Part shown: piece after piece, positions 1 through 6,774 of the stretch
How the letters are laid out: each line of letters begins with the position of its first letter
Numbering within the stretch: the stretch's first letter is position 1
DNA from: a bacterium
Lineage (GTDB): Bacteria; Coprothermobacterota; Coprothermobacteria; Coprothermobacterales; JAADFF01
Assembly (NCBI GenBank): GCA_027063755.1
Contig: JAMORD010000061.1
Location: 1-10,194, forward strand
DNA: 10,194 nt
Direction of reading: 5' to 3'
Notes under the pieces: generated by a model
What the model saw: the letters and a program-made list of their open reading frames with translations, nothing else
The model's database searches: none
What the model was told of the DNA's origin: nothing
Program-made: the position numbers and the translations under genes

Positions 1-2
1 AG

Positions 3-293
3 AAAGAGCTGCAGGAAATGGCATATTATCTAGACTTTTTTCTCTTTATTCATGTTTCATGGATAAAAACCCATTATAAAGAAGCATATACGAACATTTG
101 GCATATGCAATGGAAAAATGAGGAAGTGCATTGCTGTAAAAACTATGTTAGTCGTGAAGAATGGTTGAATTGTATTGAATTAGCACATTCTAAGGTATTA
201 AAGGAAATAATTTCTATATATGGGGAATTACCTTCTTATGTTTCAAATATGCTTGCATGGATGGTAATTTACAAGATATGCTCGAACTTGTAG
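3..293 (+). CDS. 3' end of an unknown A+T-rich gene (partial)
   Basis: The frame is open from the first complete codon of the window to a TAG at 291-293, so this is probably the C-terminal part of a gene that starts to the left. The ATG at 18 lacks a properly spaced ribosome binding site: AGGA lies only about 2 nt before it. The visible 96 residues are rich in aromatic residues (YYLDFFLF, IWHMQW) and include a Cys pair (HCCKNY). I do not recognise a family. Base composition is A+T-rich like the operon at 1514-6688 and unlike the guaA fragment that follows within about 20 nt. I infer that it is the tail of an accessory (cargo) gene. It could also be a short complete gene starting at 18. Confidence 0.55.
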   Translation, partial: KELQEMAYYLDFFLFIHVSWIKTHYKEAYTNIWHMQWKNEEVHCCKNYVSREEWLNCIELAHSKVLKEIISIYGELPSYVSNMLAWMVIYKICSNL

Positions 294-314
294 TTTTGAG
301 AAAGCATACTTTGA

Positions 315-521
315 GTATATATAGGTGATGAGCGCACATATGAAAACGCTGTAGTGCTGAGGGCTGTTGTCTCCACCGACGGCATGACAGCCGACTGGGC
401 AAGGCTACCATATGACTTCCTTGACCATGTAGCCCGCAGAATAGTAGGCGAGGTAAGGGGCATAAACAGGGGGGCATATGATATCACATCAAAGCCACCG
501 GGGACCATAGAGTGGGAGTGA
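315..521 (+). pseudogene. guaA: GMP synthase C-terminal remnant (guaA 3' end)
   Basis: The reading frame from 315 to the TGA at 519-521 encodes the dimerisation-domain end of glutamine-hydrolysing GMP synthase, the enzyme that turns XMP into GMP. Recognisable blocks are [43 protein letters not shown] and the terminal [14 protein letters not shown]. There is no start codon or upstream domain: a TGA in frame at 312-314 closes the frame and unrelated A+T-rich sequence lies beyond. The usual RVVYDI appears here as RGAYDI, possibly early decay. The fragment keeps its own terminator at 539-565. It is a 3' remnant left when foreign DNA joined the gene. An intact guaA would be expected further left, outside this window. 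Confidence 0.85.
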
Positions 522-538
522 GGTGCTTTTAAAGCTTG

Positions 539-565
539 AAAAAGCCCCCGATAAGGGGGCTTTTT
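539..565 (+). terminator. Rho-independent terminator behind guaA
   Basis: A perfect inverted repeat, AAAAAGCCCCC / GATAA / GGGGGCTTTTT, forms an 11-bp stem with a 5-nt loop and ends in a T tract. It lies 17 nt after the guaA stop codon and before the ribosome binding site of the next gene, so it ends guaA transcription on the plus strand. Confidence 0.92.
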
Positions 566-624
566 ATTCCTCGGGGAAAAGGTGGGGGTATTATAGAAGA
601 AAAACATATATGGAGGCGATAACA

Positions 625-1446
625 TTGCGTGTACCTATTGTTAAAACACCTACAATGTATCTTGATGACCTTGGCGTGTGGGTGAAACTGGAAAACCTCC
701 AGTATACAGGTAGCATAAAGGTGCGTCCTGCTTACTTTATATTGGAAGATGCCATGAGAAAAGGGATACTGAAGAAGGGAGATACCTTTGTAGAGGCTTC
801 TTCTGGCAACACGGCCATTGCCATGGCACACCTTGCCCCTATACTTGGGCTGAAGTTTAAGGTGGTGCTCCCCACAGATGCGTCCCCAGAGAGAAAAAAG
901 ATACTACGCTATCTTGGTGCCGATGTGATAGAAGTTGAAAGGGACAAGGTAATAGATACAGTAAGGCATATGGCAGAAGAAGGGGGCTATTTCTACACAG
1001 CCCAGCACTACACACCTATAAACGGTCTTGCCCACGAGCTGACAACGGGCCCTGAAGCCCTTGCCGACCTTCCCGATGTGCCCGACTGCATAGCCCTTGG
1101 AGTGGGGACCGGTGGGACCATATCGGGACTTGCCCATTTCTTCAGAAAGCTGAAACCTGATATCTATGTAGTTGGTATCAGACCAAAGGAGGGCACGGTG
1201 ATAGAAGGCCTTAGCAGAAACTACCTACCTGCATATGACAAAGATGCTGTGGATACAGAGATAGAGATTGCCCCTGAGGAGGTGTGGGAGTTTCACGGCT
1301 ACCTTGCCAAGAAACATGGACTATTTCTTGGCTATTCGGCAGCTGCTAACATATTAATAGCCCATAGGCTGAAGACAGAGAGAAGGTGCGACATTGTCTT
1401 TACCGTAGCCCCTGACGGCGGAGATAGGTATATAAGTAGGTTGTAG
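625..1446 (+). CDS. Cysteine synthase-like PLP enzyme (CysK/CysM family)
   Basis: A cytosolic fold-type II PLP enzyme, most likely making cysteine from an activated serine and sulfide. Numbered from the TTG start it has 273 residues, slightly short for a family that is usually about 300. Motifs: GSIKVR with the PLP-binding lysine at K32 (relatives usually have K-D-R), ASSGNT at 58-63 with N62 contacting the cofactor ring, the phosphate loop GTGGTISG at 161-168, GYSAA near 236-240, and PDGGDRYIS at 263-271 near the end. I chose TTG 625 because GGAGG (612-616) sits 8 nt upstream. An earlier in-frame start at 523 would run through the guaA terminator. The last 15 codons recur, diverged, at 6725-6772. 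The related beta-cystathionine or threonine synthase-type activities cannot be excluded. Confidence 0.85.
   Translation: MRVPIVKTPTMYLDDLGVWVKLENLQYTGSIKVRPAYFILEDAMRKGILKKGDTFVEASSGNTAIAMAHLAPILGLKFKVVLPTDASPERKKILRYLGADVIEVERDKVIDTVRHMAEEGGYFYTAQHYTPINGLAHELTTGPEALADLPDVPDCIALGVGTGGTISGLAHFFRKLKPDIYVVGIRPKEGTVIEGLSRNYLPAYDKDAVDTEIEIAPEEVWEFHGYLAKKHGLFLGYSAAANILIAHRLKTERRCDIVFTVAPDGGDRYISRL
1399..1446 (+). repeat. Left copy of the cysteine synthase 3'-end repeat
   Basis: These 48 bases, the last 15 codons plus stop of the cysteine synthase-like gene, align without gaps to 6725-6772. There are 9 mismatches, nearly all synonymous, and 14 of 15 residues are identical. The pair brackets the A+T-rich operon like left and right junctions of an inserted element. 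Confidence 0.85.
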
Positions 1447-1469
1447 ATAAAAATTGGATTATTATGTAG

Positions 1470-1475
1470 TATAAT
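1470..1475 (+). promoter_or_regulatory. Candidate -10 box for the deaminase operon
   Basis: A perfect TATAAT sits in the 67-nt gap before the deaminase gene, about 38 nt upstream of its GTG. I find no good -35 hexamer at 16-18 nt, so this is either a weak or activator-dependent promoter or a chance match in A+T-rich DNA. Confidence 0.35.
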
Positions 1476-1513
1476 GTAAATGATTTTATTAAAACTTGTT
1501 GGAGGCGTATGTA

Positions 1514-3898
1514 GTGGATTGGAGACAACTTGTTGAACCTATGGTCAGCGTATTAAGATCTGCTCGTTGTGCAGGCACATACATAATTTCCCGATCTATT
1601 TATTACTTTTTAAAGAAATGCTATGTTGATGTCATCTCTTCTCAGCTTATGTATCATTCTGCCTTTGCAACACAGGCAGTTAGTTCTATTGATGATATTT
1701 GTGATGATTTAGGAGAACCGTCCAAAAGAGATAGTCTTGTTAGGTGTTTTTTGTGTTCACTAGATAAATTAGTTGGTTATGTTATAGATGAATCTGGAAA
1801 TGTTATAGATCCTTATGTGTATTGGCGTATATCCCTTATGGTGAATCCTTATTTGCTATGGAGTTATTGGGCCTTAAAAAAAGGTTTATCTTGTAAGATA
1901 GATGCTTTGGATGATTTCCTTATACCTCTTAGAAGGTCTATTCAGCTTGACTCTCCTATTGATAGGCATGTTCATTTTGAATCCTCTTTGTATCCTGATG
2001 ATTTGATGAGTTTTCTTCTAAGTAATGAGGGAATTTTATGGTATTCGAATGTGAAGAGAAAGATGGAGAAAAATCGATCTAGAAATAGCGTTAAACCAGA
2101 TAGGTTTGTTCCTATAGTACCAGCAGATAAGAGAATTGTAAGTGTTGAAAAGTTGTGGGATGAATTTCCGCATTATACACTTACGCGTTATGGAAAAAGA
2201 CTTTGGCAAAACATGATTGTAAGTACCTGGGAGATGTTTGTTTCCTTATCTGGGAATATTCTTCTTCTAGGCAGAAAGCCTTCTTCCATGGATATTGCTA
2301 TATTCCTTTCTGGTAATTTTACAAGTCGCCCCTTTGTTATATGTAAGGATTTTCCGACACTAACACGATGTCTTTTACAGGTTGTATGGAATGAGTGGAA
2401 TGACAACCGAAAAAGGATTTTGCTGTCCGACTATGCTGTGTTTGCTTTGATCCTTTCTAATATTTTGTGGGCATCATTTGGTGATACTAGAGTTGAAGGA
2501 TTGAAAATATTTGCGGAAGGTATATATAGTCATCCTCTTAAGGATATATCAAAGGGAATAAGAAAGCAACTAGTAAAAAGGTATTTGAAAGGAAAAACTG
2601 TTACTCATAGTAGTTCTAAGGTTATTTATTGGTACGAGAGAAGTATATTGAGAAGAATGGGAACCAGCAATGCGACAGAATTAAGAATTTCTCTTCTAGA
2701 TAACCATTTTGATGGCGGAAAACTTGAAAATACACTTGGTGTGATTCAAAGAGATTTGCAAGAAATAGAAGATAAAAAGAAAATAGATGTTGTTCTGCAT
2801 TATATAAAGTATATTAGGAACGAAAAGGAGAGAAGCGATCTAATATATAACCTTTTTAGTGGAAGAGTTCATAAATATGTAAAGAAGTGGGTTAATGAAA
2901 CAGAGTCTACATTCCTTTATTTAATTAATAATGTCGGTAAAGATGAGATTAGAGTTATTGCAGGAATTGATGCTGCTTCTGATGAGATGTGGACACCTGT
3001 ATGGTTGCTGGCGCCTTTTTATAGGTTTTGGTATGTTGGTGTTTTATTATACGCGAGTAAGTTAAAACTTGATTTTAGAAGAATGACCTTTCATGCTGGC
3101 GAAGATTTTCTTGATATTGTTAGTGGTATTCGCCGTATGTTTGATGTTCAGATGATGATAGATGAGTTTGGTACAGGTATTAAAGGTATTGGCCATGGTA
3201 TAGCCTTTGGTGTTGATCCTTTCCATATGGGTTTAGGAACTTCCGTTATACCGTTTTTTGATTATTTTATGAATATTTGGTTCCTTACGTACCTTTATGA
3301 AAGTTATTCTATGCCAGATGGTTATTCCATGGAGTTTAAAGGGGTTATAAGAAAAGAGATGAAAAATCTTACAAGTAAGATAGGGATGCCAGACTTATCT
3401 TTGGAGGATTGGATGATGATGTATCCGCTGTTGTTTAAAGTACCGGCACTTTTTATGGGAGAAATATTCAATCATGGTTTGGTTAAGAGAATTTGGTATA
3501 CATCCAATGGTCTTGAGCAATTATGTGATAGTGGGAAAAATGTTTCTAGTCTTATTAAAGTTATGCGTGCTTTGACATCTGAAGAGAAGAATAACAAGGC
3601 GAAAATACTAGTATCACCAATATTTCCTCCTGAGGTGCTTTCTGTTAGTAAACAAGAAGAAATTGTTAGAATGCTTTCTGACTTGATAAAGAAAGGTATT
3701 AATAGAAAAAAAATAACACCTGAGATTTGTGTTACCTCTAATATGCTTATCAGGGATATTAAGGATCCTTTTATCCATCCATGGGCTTCTCACTATGCAG
3801 AAAATGGGGAGTATAGTGTGGGAACAGATAATCCATTGTTTACCTTATCTATTCCCGAACTTGAACTTTATTTCTTACATAGAAAAAGGAGGGGATAG
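1514..3898 (+). CDS. rdrB: RADAR adenosine deaminase RdrB
   Basis: This 794-residue protein carries a full adenosine deaminase active site spread over a very long chain. Numbered from the GTG start: H152-V-H154 (metal ligands), GID at 484-486, H527-A-G-E530 (metal ligand and catalytic Glu), GIGH561G, and GTD772NP near the C-terminus (metal-ligand Asp). Ordinary adenosine deaminases have about 350 residues; here roughly 330 residues separate HxH from GID, and about 210 separate GHG from TDNP. That size and layout match RdrB, the RADAR effector that deaminates adenosine nucleotides or RNA to inosine during phage infection. GTG 1514 is chosen because GGAGG (1501-1505) lies 8 nt upstream. The stop is 1 nt before the ATPase start, so the two are co-translated. 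The second Asp of the usual TDDP motif is Asn. Catalysis is inferred from motifs, not tested. Confidence 0.85.
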   Translation: MDWRQLVEPMVSVLRSARCAGTYIISRSIYYFLKKCYVDVISSQLMYHSAFATQAVSSIDDICDDLGEPSKRDSLVRCFLCSLDKLVGYVIDESGNVIDPYVYWRISLMVNPYLLWSYWALKKGLSCKIDALDDFLIPLRRSIQLDSPIDRHVHFESSLYPDDLMSFLLSNEGILWYSNVKRKMEKNRSRNSVKPDRFVPIVPADKRIVSVEKLWDEFPHYTLTRYGKRLWQNMIVSTWEMFVSLSGNILLLGRKPSSMDIAIFLSGNFTSRPFVICKDFPTLTRCLLQVVWNEWNDNRKRILLSDYAVFALILSNILWASFGDTRVEGLKIFAEGIYSHPLKDISKGIRKQLVKRYLKGKTVTHSSSKVIYWYERSILRRMGTSNATELRISLLDNHFDGGKLENTLGVIQRDLQEIEDKKKIDVVLHYIKYIRNEKERSDLIYNLFSGRVHKYVKKWVNETESTFLYLINNVGKDEIRVIAGIDAASDEMWTPVWLLAPFYRFWYVGVLLYASKLKLDFRRMTFHAGEDFLDIVSGIRRMFDVQMMIDEFGTGIKGIGHGIAFGVDPFHMGLGTSVIPFFDYFMNIWFLTYLYESYSMPDGYSMEFKGVIRKEMKNLTSKIGMPDLSLEDWMMMYPLLFKVPALFMGEIFNHGLVKRIWYTSNGLEQLCDSGKNVSSLIKVMRALTSEEKNNKAKILVSPIFPPEVLSVSKQEEIVRMLSDLIKKGINRKKITPEICVTSNMLIRDIKDPFIHPWASHYAENGEYSVGTDNPLFTLSIPELELYFLHRKRRG

Positions 3899-3899
3899 C

Positions 3900-5015
3900 A
3901 TGCCATATACGGTTATTGATTTAACACCAGAAGACTTGTATACCAATGTGTTCGGTGTTAGCTACGGAGATAAAAATGACGGTAAGAGAAAAGATATTTT
4001 TATTGTTCAGCAGTATGTTGACTTTTTAGACGAAGTAGAACATCTTGTATCTCAAAGTAACGATGGGAAAATGAAGGGAATATTTCTTGATGGACAAAGG
4101 GGAAGTGGTAAAAGCACAATTGTATTTAATCTTTTGCGAGATGAGGATTGGTTAAATAAACATAGTTTTCTTCCTTTACCAGAACCTATAGATTTACCTT
4201 CTACAAGTATGTCGATTCTTGTATGGTTTCTTAATTTTCTCTTGTTTCTAAGCGGAGATATTGATGGAGGAGTAGATGTTTGTGAGAAATCGGATATTTC
4301 GGATTTGATGGGATTAGCTAAACAGATAGAAGTTATAGTTAATAGCGACAATGTAGACTATTGGACTCAAATTAACGTAGAAATTTTTCAGATAAGATCA
4401 AAGATAGCGAGTGTTGCTAAAAGAGTTTTGGAAAAGAAGAAAAAGAAGTATTTTCTTATTGTGGTTGATGATCTGGATATGGCGCAAAGCCAATTTATTG
4501 CTCGTTTCTTTAGGGATGTTTATTTTTTCTTAGGGGATGTGCCTCTGGTTGTGATAGGAGTGGGGGATCTTTATCATCTATTGAAAATTTTGTGTTTGTA
4601 TGAGGTTAACGAGTTGAAAGTAAATGGTTCATGTTGGGAGGGAGATGAAGAGAAATATATTATTGATGAGCGTATAAGAGCTAGATTTGAAAAGGTCTTT
4701 GGTTCTGTTTATAATATTGTTCCAATATCTAAGGTGGGTTTCTTTGTTAGGTATCCTGTTTCTAACAAAATTTCTTCGCAGACGGCTTCCAAACCGTATA
4801 AAGATGTTTCTTTGTCTACTTATATAAATAACTTTGTTGCTAATGGTTATCTATTCAGTTCATTAGTTGCATGGTTTTTGCTTCAGAATGTTTCTCTTAG
4901 GCAACTTGTAATGATCCTTACAGAAATAGAGATTGCAAGAAGAGAAGGGAAAAAAATTATGTTTCATGAGCTTTTTAAAATATTTGTCCGTAAGTTATAT
5001 GTGGATTTGATATAA
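3900..5015 (+). CDS. rdrA: RADAR-type P-loop ATPase, RdrA N-terminal half
   Basis: A 371-residue cytosolic ATPase. Walker A is G65-QRGSGKST (65-73) after the strand KGIFLD. Walker B is FLIVVDDLD (185-193). Downstream come DERIRARFEKVF (257-268), possibly holding the arginine finger, and VSLRQLVMIL (331-340), resembling a sensor-2 helix. The DDLD Walker B is typical of the KAP/AAA-like group to which RdrA belongs. RdrA usually has about 900 residues with the ATPase near its N-terminus; this chain stops after the ATPase core. ATG 3900 has AGGAGG (3887-3892) 7 nt upstream, overlapping the end of rdrB. Its position directly behind the deaminase makes a partner role likely, but assignment to RdrA rests on context plus the ATPase motifs. 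A longer in-frame start at 3729 would lie inside rdrB and is rejected. Confidence 0.75.
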   Translation: MPYTVIDLTPEDLYTNVFGVSYGDKNDGKRKDIFIVQQYVDFLDEVEHLVSQSNDGKMKGIFLDGQRGSGKSTIVFNLLRDEDWLNKHSFLPLPEPIDLPSTSMSILVWFLNFLLFLSGDIDGGVDVCEKSDISDLMGLAKQIEVIVNSDNVDYWTQINVEIFQIRSKIASVAKRVLEKKKKKYFLIVVDDLDMAQSQFIARFFRDVYFFLGDVPLVVIGVGDLYHLLKILCLYEVNELKVNGSCWEGDEEKYIIDERIRARFEKVFGSVYNIVPISKVGFFVRYPVSNKISSQTASKPYKDVSLSTYINNFVANGYLFSSLVAWFLLQNVSLRQLVMILTEIEIARREGKKIMFHELFKIFVRKLYVDLI

Positions 5016-5038
5016 GAATTTGATAGGAGGCGAAAACT

Positions 5039-6688
5039 ATGGAGAAACACAGAGTGTATCTTGCTTTTCTTCGGAATCTTCTAGATAAGTTGAGAAGGGT
5101 ATCTGCTAATAGAAATGTAAAAGCCTCTAATTTTTGGGATTTTATTAAAGAAATAGATGGTTCCCATAAGAATACATTCATTTTGCAGCAGTACTACCGT
5201 GAACTTATTTTTGAGAGAGAAGAAGATACAGGTCTGTATAAGATCTACCCATTTCCAGTTATGTTTAATCGAATTTTAGATCTTATAGTTATGACAAGCT
5301 TGTTTGCAAGAGATGAAGTTTATGATTATCGAGATCTTATTGATGTTCTCCGTGATTTTATAGACGAGTTTGAAAAATATCTGGATATGTATCCGGAAAT
5401 GACCTGTAGAGAAGGGTGTGAATGGAATAGGAAAGAAAAAAGAAAACGGGAATCTGAGGAAATTTCATTGAGTGATTCAGAGGATACGTGTGATCATAGA
5501 TGCAAAGATGATGAATATGTGAATGATACTGATTGTGATGTTTCGGCTGGGATGAATCCTTTTTCACATACTCTCTCCTATTATGATTTGATAGTTTCTA
5601 CTCTGACAGATAGAATTAATGAGAATGAATTTGAGATTTTAGAGAAAATGGAAGAGGAAGATTTAGAGGATGAACCTCAGGATAGTGGTAACAAAAAGTA
5701 TCAGGAGAATAAATTATCTACTATAAAATCATTTTATTATGAACTAATGCGATTTGGTATTTTTCCCCAAAGTGCATATACTGCAGGTCTAGATAAAGTT
5801 GCTATAACTGTTGATTTGCCGTTAGGACGTGTTAAAAAGGCGATTGTTGTTTCTTTGACTTTGGCAAAATGGCTTGCTGAGTTTGTTGTAGACGAGGAAT
5901 TTGTACTAAATATAGATGGATGTTGCTTTGATGTTAGTGAAACCATATTTTCCGAAACATTGGTACCAATTTTAAATGATAAAAGACGACTTCAAGAAAT
6001 TAGAGATTATGTTATAGCTCAAGGTCTTACTTCAAGGGCAAGAAACATAAACGTTATTGGTTTTGAGATAGTTCCCTTGTTGGCAACTGGTATCTTCTAT
6101 TTACCTTTTATTAATTGTATTTGCCCTTCATGTAGTATCAATGTTAAACTGAATCAACCTACTGCTTTGAGATTTGCCAATATCTATCCTAAGATGATAG
6201 GAACTATTGTATCAAGCGTTAAATGTGATTGTTTTAAAGGTTGGTATGAATGGGAGAAATTTGTATGGTGTTATCAGGAATGTAAGTATCTATTCGAATT
6301 TAGAGAAATTGTGGATAAAAAGAATAGACAGGTAAGTAATTATAGGGGTAAGAAAAAGTCAAAGGGACAAAATACCGGTGTTAAACCGAGAACCCCAGTA
6401 TATAAAAATATTGTTAAAGCATTTGATAAAATCTTTGCTAATAAATCTGATAAGGCTTATAAGTATTGGAAGAAAGAGTTATCGTTTCTTTTTAATCATA
6501 AGCATCTTTCTGATGATGATATAGAATCAATAAGCAGCGGGGCAAAGTTAGTAGCGGTAGAGCTTTATAAATGGCTTGAACATAAGAAAGACAGACAAGG
6601 AAATGACATTTATAATTATGGAAAAAAGACTCAGAGAATTCGGGATTTATGTGTTTGGTTGTATAGGAATAATGAACAGGGTCAGTAA
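5039..6688 (+). CDS. Third operon protein, probable detached RdrA C-terminal half
   Basis: A 549-residue soluble protein that I do not recognise by a signature motif. AGGAGG (5025-5030) lies 8 nt before ATG 5039, and 23 nt separate it from the ATPase stop, so it is translated independently in the same operon. Residues 1-120 look helical. Residues 123-215 form a charged, acidic low-complexity stretch with scattered Cys. Residues 225-430 look like a globular domain with a Cys cluster, C360-I-C-P-S-C365 and C396-D-C398, plus C411 and C415, that could bind zinc. Residues 430-450 are basic. With the 371-residue ATPase it sums to 920, close to one full RdrA, so I infer that it is the C-terminal part of RdrA as a separate chain. 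It is not like the known RADAR accessory membrane proteins, since no transmembrane segments are evident. It could instead be a new third component. Confidence 0.6.
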   Translation: MEKHRVYLAFLRNLLDKLRRVSANRNVKASNFWDFIKEIDGSHKNTFILQQYYRELIFEREEDTGLYKIYPFPVMFNRILDLIVMTSLFARDEVYDYRDLIDVLRDFIDEFEKYLDMYPEMTCREGCEWNRKEKRKRESEEISLSDSEDTCDHRCKDDEYVNDTDCDVSAGMNPFSHTLSYYDLIVSTLTDRINENEFEILEKMEEEDLEDEPQDSGNKKYQENKLSTIKSFYYELMRFGIFPQSAYTAGLDKVAITVDLPLGRVKKAIVVSLTLAKWLAEFVVDEEFVLNIDGCCFDVSETIFSETLVPILNDKRRLQEIRDYVIAQGLTSRARNINVIGFEIVPLLATGIFYLPFINCICPSCSINVKLNQPTALRFANIYPKMIGTIVSSVKCDCFKGWYEWEKFVWCYQECKYLFEFREIVDKKNRQVSNYRGKKKSKGQNTGVKPRTPVYKNIVKAFDKIFANKSDKAYKYWKKELSFLFNHKHLSDDDIESISSGAKLVAVELYKWLEHKKDRQGNDIYNYGKKTQRIRDLCVWLYRNNEQGQ

Positions 6689-6698
6689 CTGCTAAGGC

Positions 6699-6720
6699 GA
6701 GGGGAATTTATTTTCCCCTC
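6699..6720 (+). terminator. Hairpin at the end of the RADAR-like operon
   Basis: GAGGGGAA (6699-6706) pairs perfectly with TTCCCCTC (6713-6720) across the loop TTTATT, 11 nt after the last stop codon. The T tract behind it is poor, since the cysteine synthase remnant starts at 6725, so termination may be weak. Confidence 0.6.
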
Positions 6721-6724
6721 TTAC

Positions 6725-6772
6725 TTCACCGTAGCTCCCGACGGCGGCGACAGGTATATAAGCAAGCTGTAA
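6725..6772 (+). pseudogene. Second copy of cysteine synthase 3' end
   Basis: This encodes FTVAPDGGDRYISKL followed by TAA, matching the last 15 residues of the intact gene (FTVAPDGGDRYISRL). The nine base differences are synonymous, apart from one Arg/Lys change and TAG versus TAA in the stop codon. It therefore diverged while still coding and is not a fresh duplication. It has no start and homology ends abruptly on the left. Its stop lies 2 nt from the stop of the convergent GT2 pseudogene, the spacing expected of native neighbours. This suggests that it is the original resident gene end, cut off by the cassette. Confidence 0.85.
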
Positions 6773-6774
6773 AT

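Larger units (their letters stand above)
1447..6724 (+). other. Inserted RADAR-like cargo cassette
   Basis: The block begins right after the stop codon of the cysteine synthase-like gene and ends about 4 nt after a terminator-like hairpin, where homology to that gene's 3' end resumes. It is visibly richer in A+T than the flanking housekeeping sequence and holds three co-directional genes. No integrase, transposase or terminal inverted repeat is visible, so the mode of entry is inferred only from the duplicated gene end. Confidence 0.65.

Noticed and set aside
523-624. Longer N-terminus for the cysteine synthase-like protein starting at 523 or 610
   Set aside because: A start at 523 would translate through the guaA terminator, and ATG 610 overlaps the GGAGG that correctly serves TTG 625. 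Neither extension resembles the family.
3729-3899. Upstream extension of the ATPase inside the deaminase gene
   Set aside because: The 57 extra residues are an out-of-frame reading of rdrB codons, and ATG 3900 has an ideal ribosome binding site.
5010-5041. Frameshift splitting one RdrA gene
   Set aside because: The gap contains a stop codon, a perfect AGGAGG at 8 nt and an ATG, which is the layout of two separate genes.
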